A DNA stretch of 64,000 nucleotides from positions 6,820,001 through 6,884,000 of the forward strand of contig OZ234501.1 in NCBI GenBank assembly GCA_965153455.1, read 5' to 3'. Below, in pieces: positions 35,416 through 46,044 of this stretch. The notes under the pieces are model-generated. The model saw only the letters and a program-made list of their open reading frames with translations, was not told the DNA's origin and searched no databases. Positions within the stretch are counted from its first letter, which is position 1. The number at the start of each line of letters is the position of its first letter. This DNA is from Sphagnum compactum (lineage: Eukaryota; Bryophyta; Sphagnopsida; Sphagnales). A program made the position numbers and the translations under genes.

Positions 35416-36929
35416 TTAGGGTCTCTTCCCATGATTACAACAGTTTCAAAAATTCTTCAAAGTAATGCTTTTGGATTTGCATGTTTTTGTAAGAAAAGAT
35501 ACCTTGCAAAAGTTGACAAAAGTGTAAAAACATACTACACCAAATGCACTGATGGTTTTGTGATTCTTGATATAGAGTTTGAGTGGATACTTAGTAAGAT
35601 TGTATGTTGGTGCTACGACAAAGATTGCAAAGATTTTAAGAAATGTTGTACATACCTTTTGTGAATGCATATTTTTGTCTTAATTCTTAAGCATTGGATT
35701 AAGAGATTGTGTTTTAACTTGCAATTTATTTTGTAGACCACAAGCCATGGAAATTGTTTCCATAGAAGATCTATTTGAAGCAAACCATTCAGTTGAGGAA
35801 TGAACAAAACACTAGATTGCTCTCTTCTCAAATTTGGATGAAAATGATAGGAGAACGTTATCGTATGTTTTATTGCAAAGACATAGGATTATTGCAGATA
35901 ATGGACCATCTCTCTCCAGGTTATTGTATTCATATTTTTACTCCTGATTTAACATATTGCTTAGTAGGATGATCTTGCATGTTTGGTCCTTGCCCCATTT
36001 TCCAATTCTGATACCTTGGAGTTCAAGATTAAATGTATGCAATTAAAGAAAGGTCAGTAAGACGAGATTATGTATTCTACACTTATCTAATAACACTTTC
36101 TTTAAAGGGTTTAATGAAGTAATGCTATTGGTGGATTATCACTTTTGAGGGCTTTCATAGATTTCAACACCAGACGTAGGTCTTTTTGTCTATTAGTTAG
36201 AAGGCCAAGGTATTGTTGCACTTGTATGCAAATCTTTTGGTGTTATTCTAGTATTTTTTCAAATGAAATAATCAATAATGTATTGGAACTCTTTAGGGTG
36301 CACCAATGAGTGATTCAATCTGGCATGGAATTGAAAAAGAAGACAATTTGGTGTAAGTTTTTGCAAGAGGAAGATACACCAGAGTTGTAAAAGAAGATTA
36401 AGAGTAGCTTGTAATTGAAGATAAGCTCCATACAAATTGTGGATCCTATGAAAGGGGAAGGTTTTTTACACGAATTCTACCAGATGAAGGATAACGATAA
36501 TTTTAAATCCCTTATTGTTTTGTTAAATTATTATACTACCACATCCAAGGCAATCACTACTCGGGTATATTTGGCCATTGACCCTTTGCATAATCTCTAA
36601 GTTTATTTTATTGTCCATATATGGTGATTAATTGAATTTTGGGTTCTTCAAAGTTAATAACATTTGTTTTAGGTGCCTTAGACCATAACAATGCTTCTGT
36701 CAATGAAATACAAGAACAACTCCTTATAATAACATATGTCTTATTCAAATTTTCCATTTGTCCCTCTCAAGCAACATGTTGAGTTTATTTTTAGTTAAAT
36801 TTGAGTGTTTGATGGAATGTAAGAGGACATGATTGAAAAGTATAAGGGAAAAACATCCACAATATGATTTCATGATGGTTCTGGCTACAAAATGTTTTTA
36901 CCTTTTATTTGGTAGAGAGCATGTAAGAT
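35416..36929. other. Unassigned AT-rich DNA, nothing recognised
   Basis: Frames at 35,413-35,664 and 36,415-36,600 on plus have low-complexity composition and no recognised motif. Part of the stretch may be the decayed upstream region of the gypsy-type remnant that follows. Confidence 0.3.
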
Positions 36930-37390
36930 TTTGAGTGGACAAAAAAATGCCAATCAGCTTGGTTAGGAGTCAAGCAATGTTGTATGGATGCATCGATTCT
37001 AATTTCGTCCCATTGGGACCTAGAGTTCCATGTTCACACAAATGTTTCTAATATGGCAATAGGGGCTATGTTGGCACAAAATCCTATCGAAAAATGTGAC
37101 CAACTGATTGCCTATGCATCTCAATTACTCAACCACATCAAACGAAATTATACGATAATCAAAAGGGAGGCATTTGCCATGGTTTATGCCTCACATAAAT
37201 TTTATCATTATTTGTTTGGTAACATATTCATTGTTTATGTGGACCACATGGCACCGTTATACTTAATATGGACACCATAAGTTTTAGGTTGAATGACCAA
37301 ATGGTTATTTTTCTTTTTGGAATATATTTATTCCATAATATGCAAATCAAGAATATCTCATTCATGGTTAACACGTTATCTCGTTAGAGA
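36930..37390 (+). pseudogene. Ty3/gypsy polyprotein fragment (end of RT and RNase H)
   Basis: The frame reads EWTKKCQSAW near 36,935, then WDLEFHVHTNVSNMAIGAML, then QLIAYASQLLNHIKRNYT, then REAFAMVYASHKFYHYLFGN and YVDHMAPLYL to a stop at 37,280. After the stop, WLFFFLEY and VNTLSR continue the family pattern to about 37,390. These are the connection and RNase H blocks of plant Ty3/gypsy polyproteins, ending near the site where the integrase zinc finger would begin. RT core, protease, gag and integrase are absent nearby and no LTR was found, so this is an isolated dead fragment. Confidence 0.8.
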
Positions 37391-40300
37391 ACATTGAAAA
37401 ACATGGAGTTCTTGATTTTTTAAATTAAAAAATGTTCAAGTCCAATTTGAAAATGGGGTTTGATTTCATGTACACACTACACACATTATGCAAGGTTGCA
37501 AATTTTATATGTACAAAGTCTTACAACATGTAACAAATTAAAAATTGTGAAGGTATCAAATTTTACAACAAATTAGAATTGATCACCTACTTTAAAAGTT
37601 CAACCTACTTGCTAACTTTTCAAAACACTTCAATGTGGATATTTTAATACTTTATTTTCAAGATTCCCTAATTATAGTTCTAGTTCTAGGAAAAGGTTAA
37701 TTTCACCATTCAATCCTTGTGTTAGTTCCACCAAAAGGGTGTTGGGTTGGGTCCAAGTCACATGAACCTACACGCTTAGGTTCAACACTCCAAATTGAAA
37801 AACTTGTCAATATTAGTTTTAACTTTTTAATGATAGTTGTTAATAATTGATACTTTTACACAAAATAATTTAGATGCTAGGAAATTGTTATGTATCACAT
37901 TATTAACAACCTTTTCCATATCAACAACTTAGCTTTCAAATATGAAAGTTTTTGAATTGTTTGATCAAATAACCAATATGTTATTTAAAAAACAAATTAT
38001 GTAGGAGGTCTAGATGGATTTTTGTAAAATCAACATTTTACAAAAACATGATTCATGGTTCATGATCCACGTGGAATTTTTAATCTCAATTGTCCTTGGA
38101 TGGTAATTGGTTGGTGCATAAAAGGTTATATAAAGATTTCCCATAACAAATTATGATCATTTTGTTACTGACATTATTATACCAATGAAAAAACAAGTGT
38201 TGCACCATACATTGCACCATAATATTGGAATCTTGGATAATCATTGGATTGTCCCCTACATAATATATATAATTATTTACAAAACATAATGATTACCACT
38301 TTGATGTGGAAACGTGTTTAAGTGAATATTGTGAATATGTACAAATACATATACAAATACATTAACATCTTTGAAGAATGATTCTACCATTCTTTTTTGT
38401 TCATTTAAAATAAACATATAATAGGTTGGTAAATGTTGATGGTCTTCAACTTGCCCCATGTCACTTGAATGACAAATCTTCTAGGGTAGAACAATATGCT
38501 ATATAAGTAATCTTCCAAACAAATAAAAACATATTTTTCTTTTATTTTGTCATGTTCCCATGTATCCAATGCCATATCCATGACCTTCCCACAATGTTCA
38601 CATGACATTTCCATTTTGTTCCTTTAAAGTTCCTTTGTCATTTCCACGTTCCAATGATGTCACCAAAATGTTCACATCCAACATTCCCATGTAGTATCCA
38701 TAATCATTTTATGGTGTGTTATAATCGATCACCAAATATGTATATGTAATGAAATAGGGTTGCCAAAGGTAGCTTACTTTGCATAATGTGCATCCATTGG
38801 CTATTCCATAGTATAATATGATGGATGTGCAATTACAAGTATTTTGATTACATCTTCCCAATAGAATTCATGTTGCAATGCATCTTCGAAACCAATAATC
38901 TATAATTTTCATGCCCGACCAAAGTGATGCTAACCAATTGTGATCATCCTAATTCAAGTCCAACATACTATATCATTATCTCCAATTCCAACATCACCAT
39001 GCATGAAAATTTAAAAGGTTTGCATTCTTAATGGACCAAATTTCTTGGTGCAATTTTTTTTCATTAATTATTGGTTGTTGCATGTATATGATTAATCCAA
39101 GAGAAGGTGAAATTTTCATTTTGAAACAAAAATATTATCAATGGGACAAATATTTTGAGATTTTTCAAACACACTGGTGTTGAATGTAAATACACAACTA
39201 GTCACATGCACAAAACTACCACAATTCAATGTGTTTTATTGTGCAATTTGGATATGACAAACTATAACAAATCATGGCAAAATTGAGTTCAACTTTAAAA
39301 AAAACATAATTTTGGAAGATGTCCAAATATATTTTTATTCATAATCATGAAAGAATTTGAAACATGATACAACATGAACAAAACTAGGGTGAAAATTTTA
39401 CACCAACTAGTTGCATTGTACATACTTAAGATAATTGCCCCTAAGGAGGGGATGTATATTTACATTTGTTTGGGGAGTTAATTTGAATAAACTTGCATAT
39501 TAGCTTCCCATAAAAGCCACATTGTAAGGAACCTTATTAACACAATTTAAGATATATATTGTAGATGAAAGACCAATGACAACAGTTGCAATGCTTAACA
39601 CACATCCCATTACTCATGTGAGATGGCAACATACATTGAAAATTTGTCATTCTTCACTTATAATGAAATATGGACACATGATGTTAATGCTAATTTGATT
39701 TTAATTAACTTAAGATTAAGTTGACACAATGTACATAACTCTTTTGATACATGTATGGTGTTTTGGTATGTTAATTAAGTAGGTAGATAGGTTGTTAGTG
39801 GTATTTTGAAAAAGTGGTTAATGTTAGATCTTACCTTTTTAAATTTATTAAATTAGAAATGTGACTAGACCATAAGCACAACTAGTTTAATTTAAAAAAT
39901 TCTTCCTTAAAAAGGATAAGGACAAATAATTACACTATATGGAAAGCTTTTAGCTAACAACTTATAATACATATAATGCTTTAAAATTGTCTTATGCGTA
40001 CACACAAACAAGTTCTTAAAACTCCATAATTCTTAAGTGCTTTTAATCAAACCAACCTACAATCCTCTTTTCATTGAACACTTTCTTGTTCTCTCTTTCA
40101 ATAACACACATATGAGAATTGCACATTTCTAAATTGTTACATGTGTCTTGTAGACCCCTTAAGTTCACATGCAGGTTTTTCCAATCCAATGAACAAGTTT
40201 AAAGACAACAATTTACACTAATTTTTTTTTGCCCATCTCATTGTTATATCAATAAAACAGCTTGCATTTGTTTGTATAGGAGTGATGCATTGAGCTAATG

Positions 40301-40744
40301 GTCATTTGCATTAGTTATTGAATTTATGCAAGTAAATCTTGCAAAGGGATAAATTCTAAATTGGATTTGTTATGCAAAAAAACCCCAATATTTGCTAACT
40401 ATTTGGTAATTTTTTTTCCTTTTATCATCATAAGGTCTTGCATTAATCACTCATGAAACCAAAAAAAACTTACATGCACACAATATCCATTAACAACCTT
40501 ATTTCTCCCATCCATAAACATAGAAGCTTCAAGAATGTTTTACTTTAGACTCAAAAAAAGAAAAGGGAAAAAGTTTTCCAATTTTAGAGTTGGAGTGGTG
40601 CAAAATAAAGAGTTTTGAGTTGGCAATGTTGTCTTCAACAACAACACCTCAACATGCACATACATTGAATCATTGATGCATAACATAAAAATTCAAAATT
40701 AAAAAAAGAAAAGAGATCCCATTTTCATTGTGCAAAGAAATGTA
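37391..40744. other. AT-rich intergenic DNA, nothing recognised
   Basis: No frame longer than about 70 codons and no recognised motif, array or terminal repeat. Composition matches the transposon-derived stretches around it. Confidence 0.4.
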
Positions 40745-41224
40745 ACAAATTGGGATGCAACAAATCACGGGGCAAAATGCAAGTCACCAAAAACTTGTCA
40801 AATTCCCTACTATTACTATTATTATTGTTGTCGTCTTTCTCCATGAAACCTAACAAATGGTGATGGGTTTAGGTCCTAGGTTTTGTGTTTTCTCCTCTTA
40901 CGGCTCTCTGCTATGCATTCTGCACTTTGTGGTGTGGTCTTTTGTTTGGACTTTGATCCTTTCTTTTTTCTTCTCTTGTTGCCTTGCTGGGTGTTTTTCC
41001 TTTATTTATTTGTTTACTTAACAAATTAGGATGCAACAAATGAATTATTGGTGGGCAAAATGGCAGCCAATAATTTTTTTTCAATACTCGTCAATTCTCT
41101 ATTGTCTTTTCTCTTCTCCGTTCCACGAAACAAACAAGGGGCAAAATGCCAGCCACCAAACATCTCAAAACTCGGCAACTCTTTATTGTTTTTCTCTCTT
41201 CTCATTTTAGCAAACAAACAAGGG
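40745..41224. repeat. Direct repeats with 'ggggcaaaatgccagccacc' unit
   Basis: Two adjacent copies of an ~87-bp unit lie at 41,052-41,138 and 41,139-41,224. Each runs from GGGCAAAATG.CAGCCA through 'ctc..caa.tctttattg', 'ctcttctc' and 'caaacaaggg'. A third, more diverged copy is at 40,770-40,858. The lead sequence 'acaaatt.ggatgcaacaaat' precedes both the first (40,745) and the second (41,022) copy, so a longer duplication with ~277-bp spacing is also present. Confidence 0.6.
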
Positions 41225-41558
41225 TATTCACCTACCCCACACACCGCTTGACGGGGGCCCCACCAACTCACAAGCACACACATCACTCGGCTTGAAATCC
41301 TTTTCTTATTTATTAGTTTGAGTGTCAAATGATGTCGGAATAGAAGAACTAGGATGTCCTTATAAATTACTTCCCCCCTCTTTCAGGGCTTGACCTTGGA
41401 TAGGCCGGGAAAAAAAAAGAAAAGAAAAAAAGTCCGACACCTCCCACCTCTCACATTTAGAAAAAAAAAAGTAGGAATTTGTGGCTGAGAAGAAGGCAAC
41501 CCATATATTAGGGGTCCTACTTAAACCCGAAGCCCGGGCAATCTATAATGCACTAGAG

Positions 41559-41669
41559 AGCGGGCTGTAAACGACGGATTCAAAGGATTCTACCAGGTAA
41601 GCATGCCGTGGGTGAGCCCTTTAGGGTGACTCTGTGTGACAGAATCTATCTCGTCTTTTACAGCCCGCT
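41559..41669. repeat. Inverted repeat AGCGGGCTGTAAA
   Basis: The left arm AGCGGGCTGTAAACGACGGA followed by TTC (41,559-41,581) pairs with the right arm ending TTTTACAGCCCGCT at 41,669, with about 60 bp between. The first 13 bases match perfectly and the next ten imperfectly. Confidence 0.7.
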
Positions 41670-41937
41670 TTTTGGGGCCAAATGTGGGGGAACGCTGTTG
41701 GAATGCTGGAGACTGCGAGGGGAACGTTGCAAAATGTGCTGGTCACAAAATTGGCAAGCTGGGCTGATTCTCCAGCAATAAAGATTTGAGAATTGGGCTG
41801 TACTGGGTGCCATTTGGCCACGTGTCGATCACAAGAGCGTTGTTTAACTTCATCTACCAATGGCATCGCACGTTGCCTATTACTATTGTCATTGATCCGT
41901 CACCTTATCTGCCAATGGACAAATCCGACACACCACC

Positions 41938-41968
41938 CCCGGCCCCCCCCCGCCCCCCCCCCCCCCCG
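41938..41968. repeat. C-rich run
   Basis: Four blocks of C separated by GG, G and GG: CCCCC, nine C, then sixteen or more C. Run lengths are unreliable in assemblies. Confidence 0.8.
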
Positions 41969-42289
41969 GACCCGACCACCTGCACAACCCGTGGACGGGT
42001 GTGTGTGACCATCCCGCCCCGCCTGCCCGGCACCCCCCTTTCCATCTGTCACTGAGCGTGGGTATAATTCAACTCACCATCCCCCAAAGAAAACAAAAGA
42101 ATTTTCACCCCACCAGACCGTACGGATTCAAGTAAAAATTCTTGTCGAAAACTTACTTTTTGCTCTTTACCATTCAGTTAATTACGACAGATGCCAGGTG
42201 TTCCATTCTGCACCACAAACTCTCCCTCCCCGCTCCCTCCTCCCCGGGCTGCACCGCGGGCCCTACTCTAGGAACCTATGAACCTACAA

Positions 42290-42600
42290 TGTACGTAGAT
42301 AGATAGTCTAGTGCCCTACTAGGTTCTGGGTCCCCTAATGCGGAGCGCAAAAGAAAGTAAGAGGAAGTAAAGAGAAACTGAGGGCCCTACATAGGCAACC
42401 TAGGAACCTACTCCATTCGTAGCGCAGAAATGATCCAGTACCCTACATGGTAAGAGGTACCCTAAATTGGGAGCGCAAAAGATAGTGGAAGAACGCCCAA
42501 AAGAAACCGCGGGCCCTACCTGGGGACCTAGGAACCCCTCTGCCTACTAAGCCCAGAAATAGTCAGTGGTCAGTACCCTACACGCTTATAGGTATGGAAT
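42290..42600. repeat. ~129-bp tandem repeat, first block
   Basis: Units contain, in order, 'gtaccctacatggta.gaggtaccctaa.ttggg', GAGCGCAAAAGA, 'gggccctacct..g.acctaggaacc' and 'agcccagaaatagtcagt'. The GAGCGCAAAAGA anchors lie at 42,343 and 42,471 (128 bp). The same unit continues at 44,240-44,580 and 45,270-45,410, so one array has been split. Confidence 0.65.
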
Positions 42601-44239
42601 AAAAAACAGCCATACGGGACATGGCACTACCTGAGGCCGAGATGCCAAAATTTATTCTAACCCCAAAGCCAAGATGCCAAAAATTATTTTAACCCTAAGC
42701 CAATATTCTAGCACCAAGTCAAAATGTGCAAGCCAAATTGGATTTTGGCGTGCGGTTAAAGTTATTGGCTTGGGGTTTAACACTAAGTCAAATCGCATTG
42801 GCTTTTAACATATGTTTTTGTTTCTACAGCGTACGGTTATTTTATATTAAATCTAAGTACATTTGGGTTTAGGACGTATGCAAAATATTTGGCTTAAGAT
42901 GTCCATGGGACTTTTTGGCTTGTGGTCCAGGACTTGTGGTTGAGGGGGAATTCATAAACTTTTGGTTATTTTGTATTAAATCTAAGTACATTTGGTTTAG
43001 GACGTATACAAAAATATTTGGCGTAAGATGTCCATGGGACTTTTGGCTTGTGGTCCAGGACTTGTGGTTGAGGGGGAATTCATAAACTTTTGGCTTAGGG
43101 GTGATCATGGAATTTTTGGCTTAGTTTTATTTATAAGGGATTTGGCTTAAGGGATTTGTGAGACCTCATTGATGGCATAGGACAATTGGCTTAGGTCCTT
43201 TGGCCAGATCTTTCACCAATGGCCTAGGATAGTTGGTTTAGGGTGTTTTATGCGAATTTTTCACATGTGGTAGAGGGACAATTGGCTTAAGGCCTACAAC
43301 CTTTGACTTTAAAGTTTAAGACATTTGACTGAGGCCCTTAGAGATTTAGCTTTAGTGCTCATAACATTTGGCTTAGGCCCTAAAAACATAGGGCTTAGGG
43401 TTTAAGATACTTTGGCTTTGATGTGTAAGACAAACAGCTTAGGGTGCAAGACACTGGGTTTATGGGTAGGCCATTTGGCTTGGGGCCTAAGACATTGGGT
43501 TTAGTGTTTATAATAGTTGGTTTTAGAACATGTTGTAGTGACATGTGGACGGAGCAATTTTGAAAGTGAATGCCCCAGTGTTTGTCGATGTATTTTTGGT
43601 AACTGCAAATAATGGGTGATGAATAGCATCAGAAAAAACAGACTTCTCCATGTCCCTAGGCCAAATGTCTTTATGTCCTTTGTCCGCAAGTCCCTAGGCC
43701 AGATGCCGTTATGTCTTTAGGCCCTCAGTACAAGGAATCAAAGTCAAGGATCACCCCTTCTGACGCCCTCATTTCCCTTAGGATCATTTGTTTGCATGTC
43801 CCTAGGCTCTCATTTCCTAGGCCTTTTGAAACAAAAAAAAACGTAAGGGTGCTTTTGTGTTTAAGCCTCATGTCTTAAGCCCTTGGAGCAAGATAGTCAA
43901 GATCTTCATGTCTCTAGTGGCCATAGGGATAGAGAAAATTTAAAGCCCAATGTTCTAAGCCCTTAAGCCTTCATGTCCTAGACCCATATATGCCTTAGCC
44001 TTATTGTCTTCAGCTTGTACAAAACATAATGTCCTAAAACCTTAAGAAAATTCATGTCTTATGTCCTGAGACTGGAAAGTCCTAGACTTCTAAAGACTAA
44101 TGTCTTAGGGACGTCAAGCCCTCAGGTATCAGAACCAATATCCCTAGGCCCAAGTCCTTGGCTTAATATTTCTATAGGTCTTGGGGTTCCACCATGAGAC
44201 AAAGGAACGACTTTAAAGGACTTATAATACTAGTCTGGC
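42601..44239. repeat. TTGGCTTAGG-type low-complexity block with inverted halves
   Basis: The left half (to about 43,540) is built of variants of 'atttggcttagggtttaagac' on plus. The right half (from about 43,650) is built of 'gtccctaggccaaatgtc' and similar, the complement of the left motif. Between them is about 100 bp of ordinary sequence. The block has no coding capacity. It sits inside the ~129-bp tandem family, as if inserted into it. Confidence 0.6.
42838..43092. repeat. Two-copy tandem duplication, ~127 bp
   Basis: Copies start at TTATTTTATATTAAATCTAA (42,838) and TTATTTTGTATTAAATCTAA (42,965), and both end GGGGGAATTCATAAACTTTTGG. They differ by a handful of substitutions and one-base gaps, so the duplication is recent compared with the rest of the block. 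Confidence 0.85.
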
Positions 44240-45410
44240 TCTTTTTGTACTCCGTGGTATACAGGTACCCTAGTTGGGTGCCTAAAAGAAAGTAAGCGAA
44301 CGGAACCGCAAGTCCTACCTAAGCACCTAGCTACCTACTGCTTACTTAGCCGAGAAAGTGTCAGTAGGTACGTAAGTACCCTGCACGGTACTAGGTATCC
44401 CTATTTGGCACCGCAAAAGAAAGTAAAACAAACGTAAAAAGAAAACTGTGGGCATTTACTACCTAGGGAACCTACTACCTTACGGAAGCCCAGAAATAGT
44501 TAGTAGCCTACGTGGTAACAACTAACCCCTAATTGGGAGTGCAAAAGACACGAAAAGAAGGTCAAAGTACTGGGCAGAAAATTCTAGTGTATTTATTTGT
44601 AGGTCCCATAAAAAATTTTGTGGGACATTTTTGGAGAATGAAACATACAACACGGTGACGTGTGGGCATTCCATTTTTCAGCAATGACTCACATTTGCTT
44701 TTTCATTTTTTCCTCTGAACTTACCCATATCAGGTAACGTGGGATAAATGAAAAATAATTATTTTTTTTGGGGCATGGCACTTTTACTCTGTATAACAGC
44801 CTCGGAGTAGGGCATTCCCAAAAATATGTGGCCCCTTGGCTCTGCTTGTTGGTGGCGCTTTTTTGGAGAATGCCCCGCTCCTTGGGTGGTGTTACCCGTA
44901 CAATGTAATGGTTTTCATGTGGCCTTTTCTGCCTCCTTTTTGATCTTGTTACCGGCACAATGGACAGGTCTTCTTGGGTTGCCCTGACCTAACCATAGTT
45001 CAAAAGCCACATGCCACATTCTGTAAATCCACATAACATTTGTGCAAATCCAGATGCCCATTCTGTAAAAAATCCCATGCCAATTGTGAAATTCACTGAA
45101 ACCATTATGTTTATGGAATGTGCTGGGTAACAGGCCATGGTGCTTGCTTGGTTCACTGTCTGTTCCAAAATTTCAGCTCACCCCACCAGGCTTGCCCAAA
45201 ATTCCTCACAGGCAGTCAATCGGGCATAATCGCCTGTACCAGGCACATTCCATAATAGGGTAAAATGAAACCCGCAGCAGCCCCTACTTAGGCACCTAGG
45301 AACTTACACATTCCAAGCCTAGAAATAGTCAGTACTTTAGACGGTAAATAAGGTACTATAATTTGGAGACCAAAAGAAAGCGAGAGAACGTAAAAGAAAA
45401 TGGAGAGGAA
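44240..45410. repeat. ~129-bp repeat family, second and third blocks, with a unique spacer
   Basis: Anchors equivalent to GAGCGCAAAAGA lie at about 44,278, 44,408 and 44,537 (spacing 129-130 bp), and a last copy is near 45,360 (GGAGACCAAAAGAAAGCGAG). Between 44,580 and 45,270 the sequence is different and unassigned. The last copy lies only about 630 bp before the LNK start codon, so it is close to or inside that gene's promoter. Confidence 0.6.
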
Positions 45411-46044
45411 GGTGAGGAAGGCAGAAAGAGGAAAAGACAGAGAGCGTTCTTCTTCTTTGTGTTAGGCTAGTGCTGCTGGCAGGTGCTACGGTCGCTGCTT
45501 TGGTCGTCGTGCAGCAAGCTGGAGATGGCTGTGCAAAAGCCAATACTAGATTTTATGTGGAGTAGTTGTTGTGCTCAAGGGGAAGAATAAGAGACTTATG
45601 TCGCTGTAGGAAACATTCTTCTCTCTTTTTTTTTTTTTTTTTGGGCCCCCTTTTTTCTTCTGCAAAGGGGTTATAGCTCTTGCAGCTGTCGTTGGCGTCG
45701 TAGTTTCTGGCGGCAAGAGAGAAGCAATCCCCTTTGTTGAATCTGAATCGGAGAACGTTGCAGGAACGTGAATGTCTACTACTGTTAGGTTTTGAACGTT
45801 GCGGTGGTGGTTTTACTCTTCTTCTTCTACTGCTACGGTTGGATTCATCGAGGAATTGGCTGCATAGAATGTCTCATTTTCCTTCATTGATGGAAGCTGA
45901 TACGGATCGAGACTAAACGGGGAGAAGGTTTGTAGTCCTTCGGGGTGAATGGAACACGCTTGGCCGGTGGAGTTCGCGCCATTCCTTTTCTTTTCTTCGT
46001 CTTCGGGGCTTTAAAGCTTTGCTTGCAGACAGATCATCTCAACA
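45411..46044 (+). promoter_or_regulatory. Upstream and 5' leader region of the LNK-like gene
   Basis: GC and CpG content rise and a run of 18 T (about 45,626-45,643) is present. 'cttcttcttctactg' and 'cttttcttcgtcttcgg' pyrimidine tracts look like a plant leader. I searched by eye for the evening element AAAATATCT and its complement between 44.5 and 46.0 kb and did not see one. Confidence 0.4.

Larger units (their letters stand above)
41225..42289. other. GC-rich non-coding stretch with hairpin and C-run
   Basis: GC content is clearly higher than in the flanks. It holds the inverted repeat at 41,559-41,669 and a C-rich run. Open frames through the C-run are compositional and not considered genes. 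Confidence 0.4.

Noticed and set aside
41786-42055. Plus-strand frames rich in proline through the C-run
   Set aside because: Their proline content comes entirely from the C homopolymer, with no domain or conserved start.
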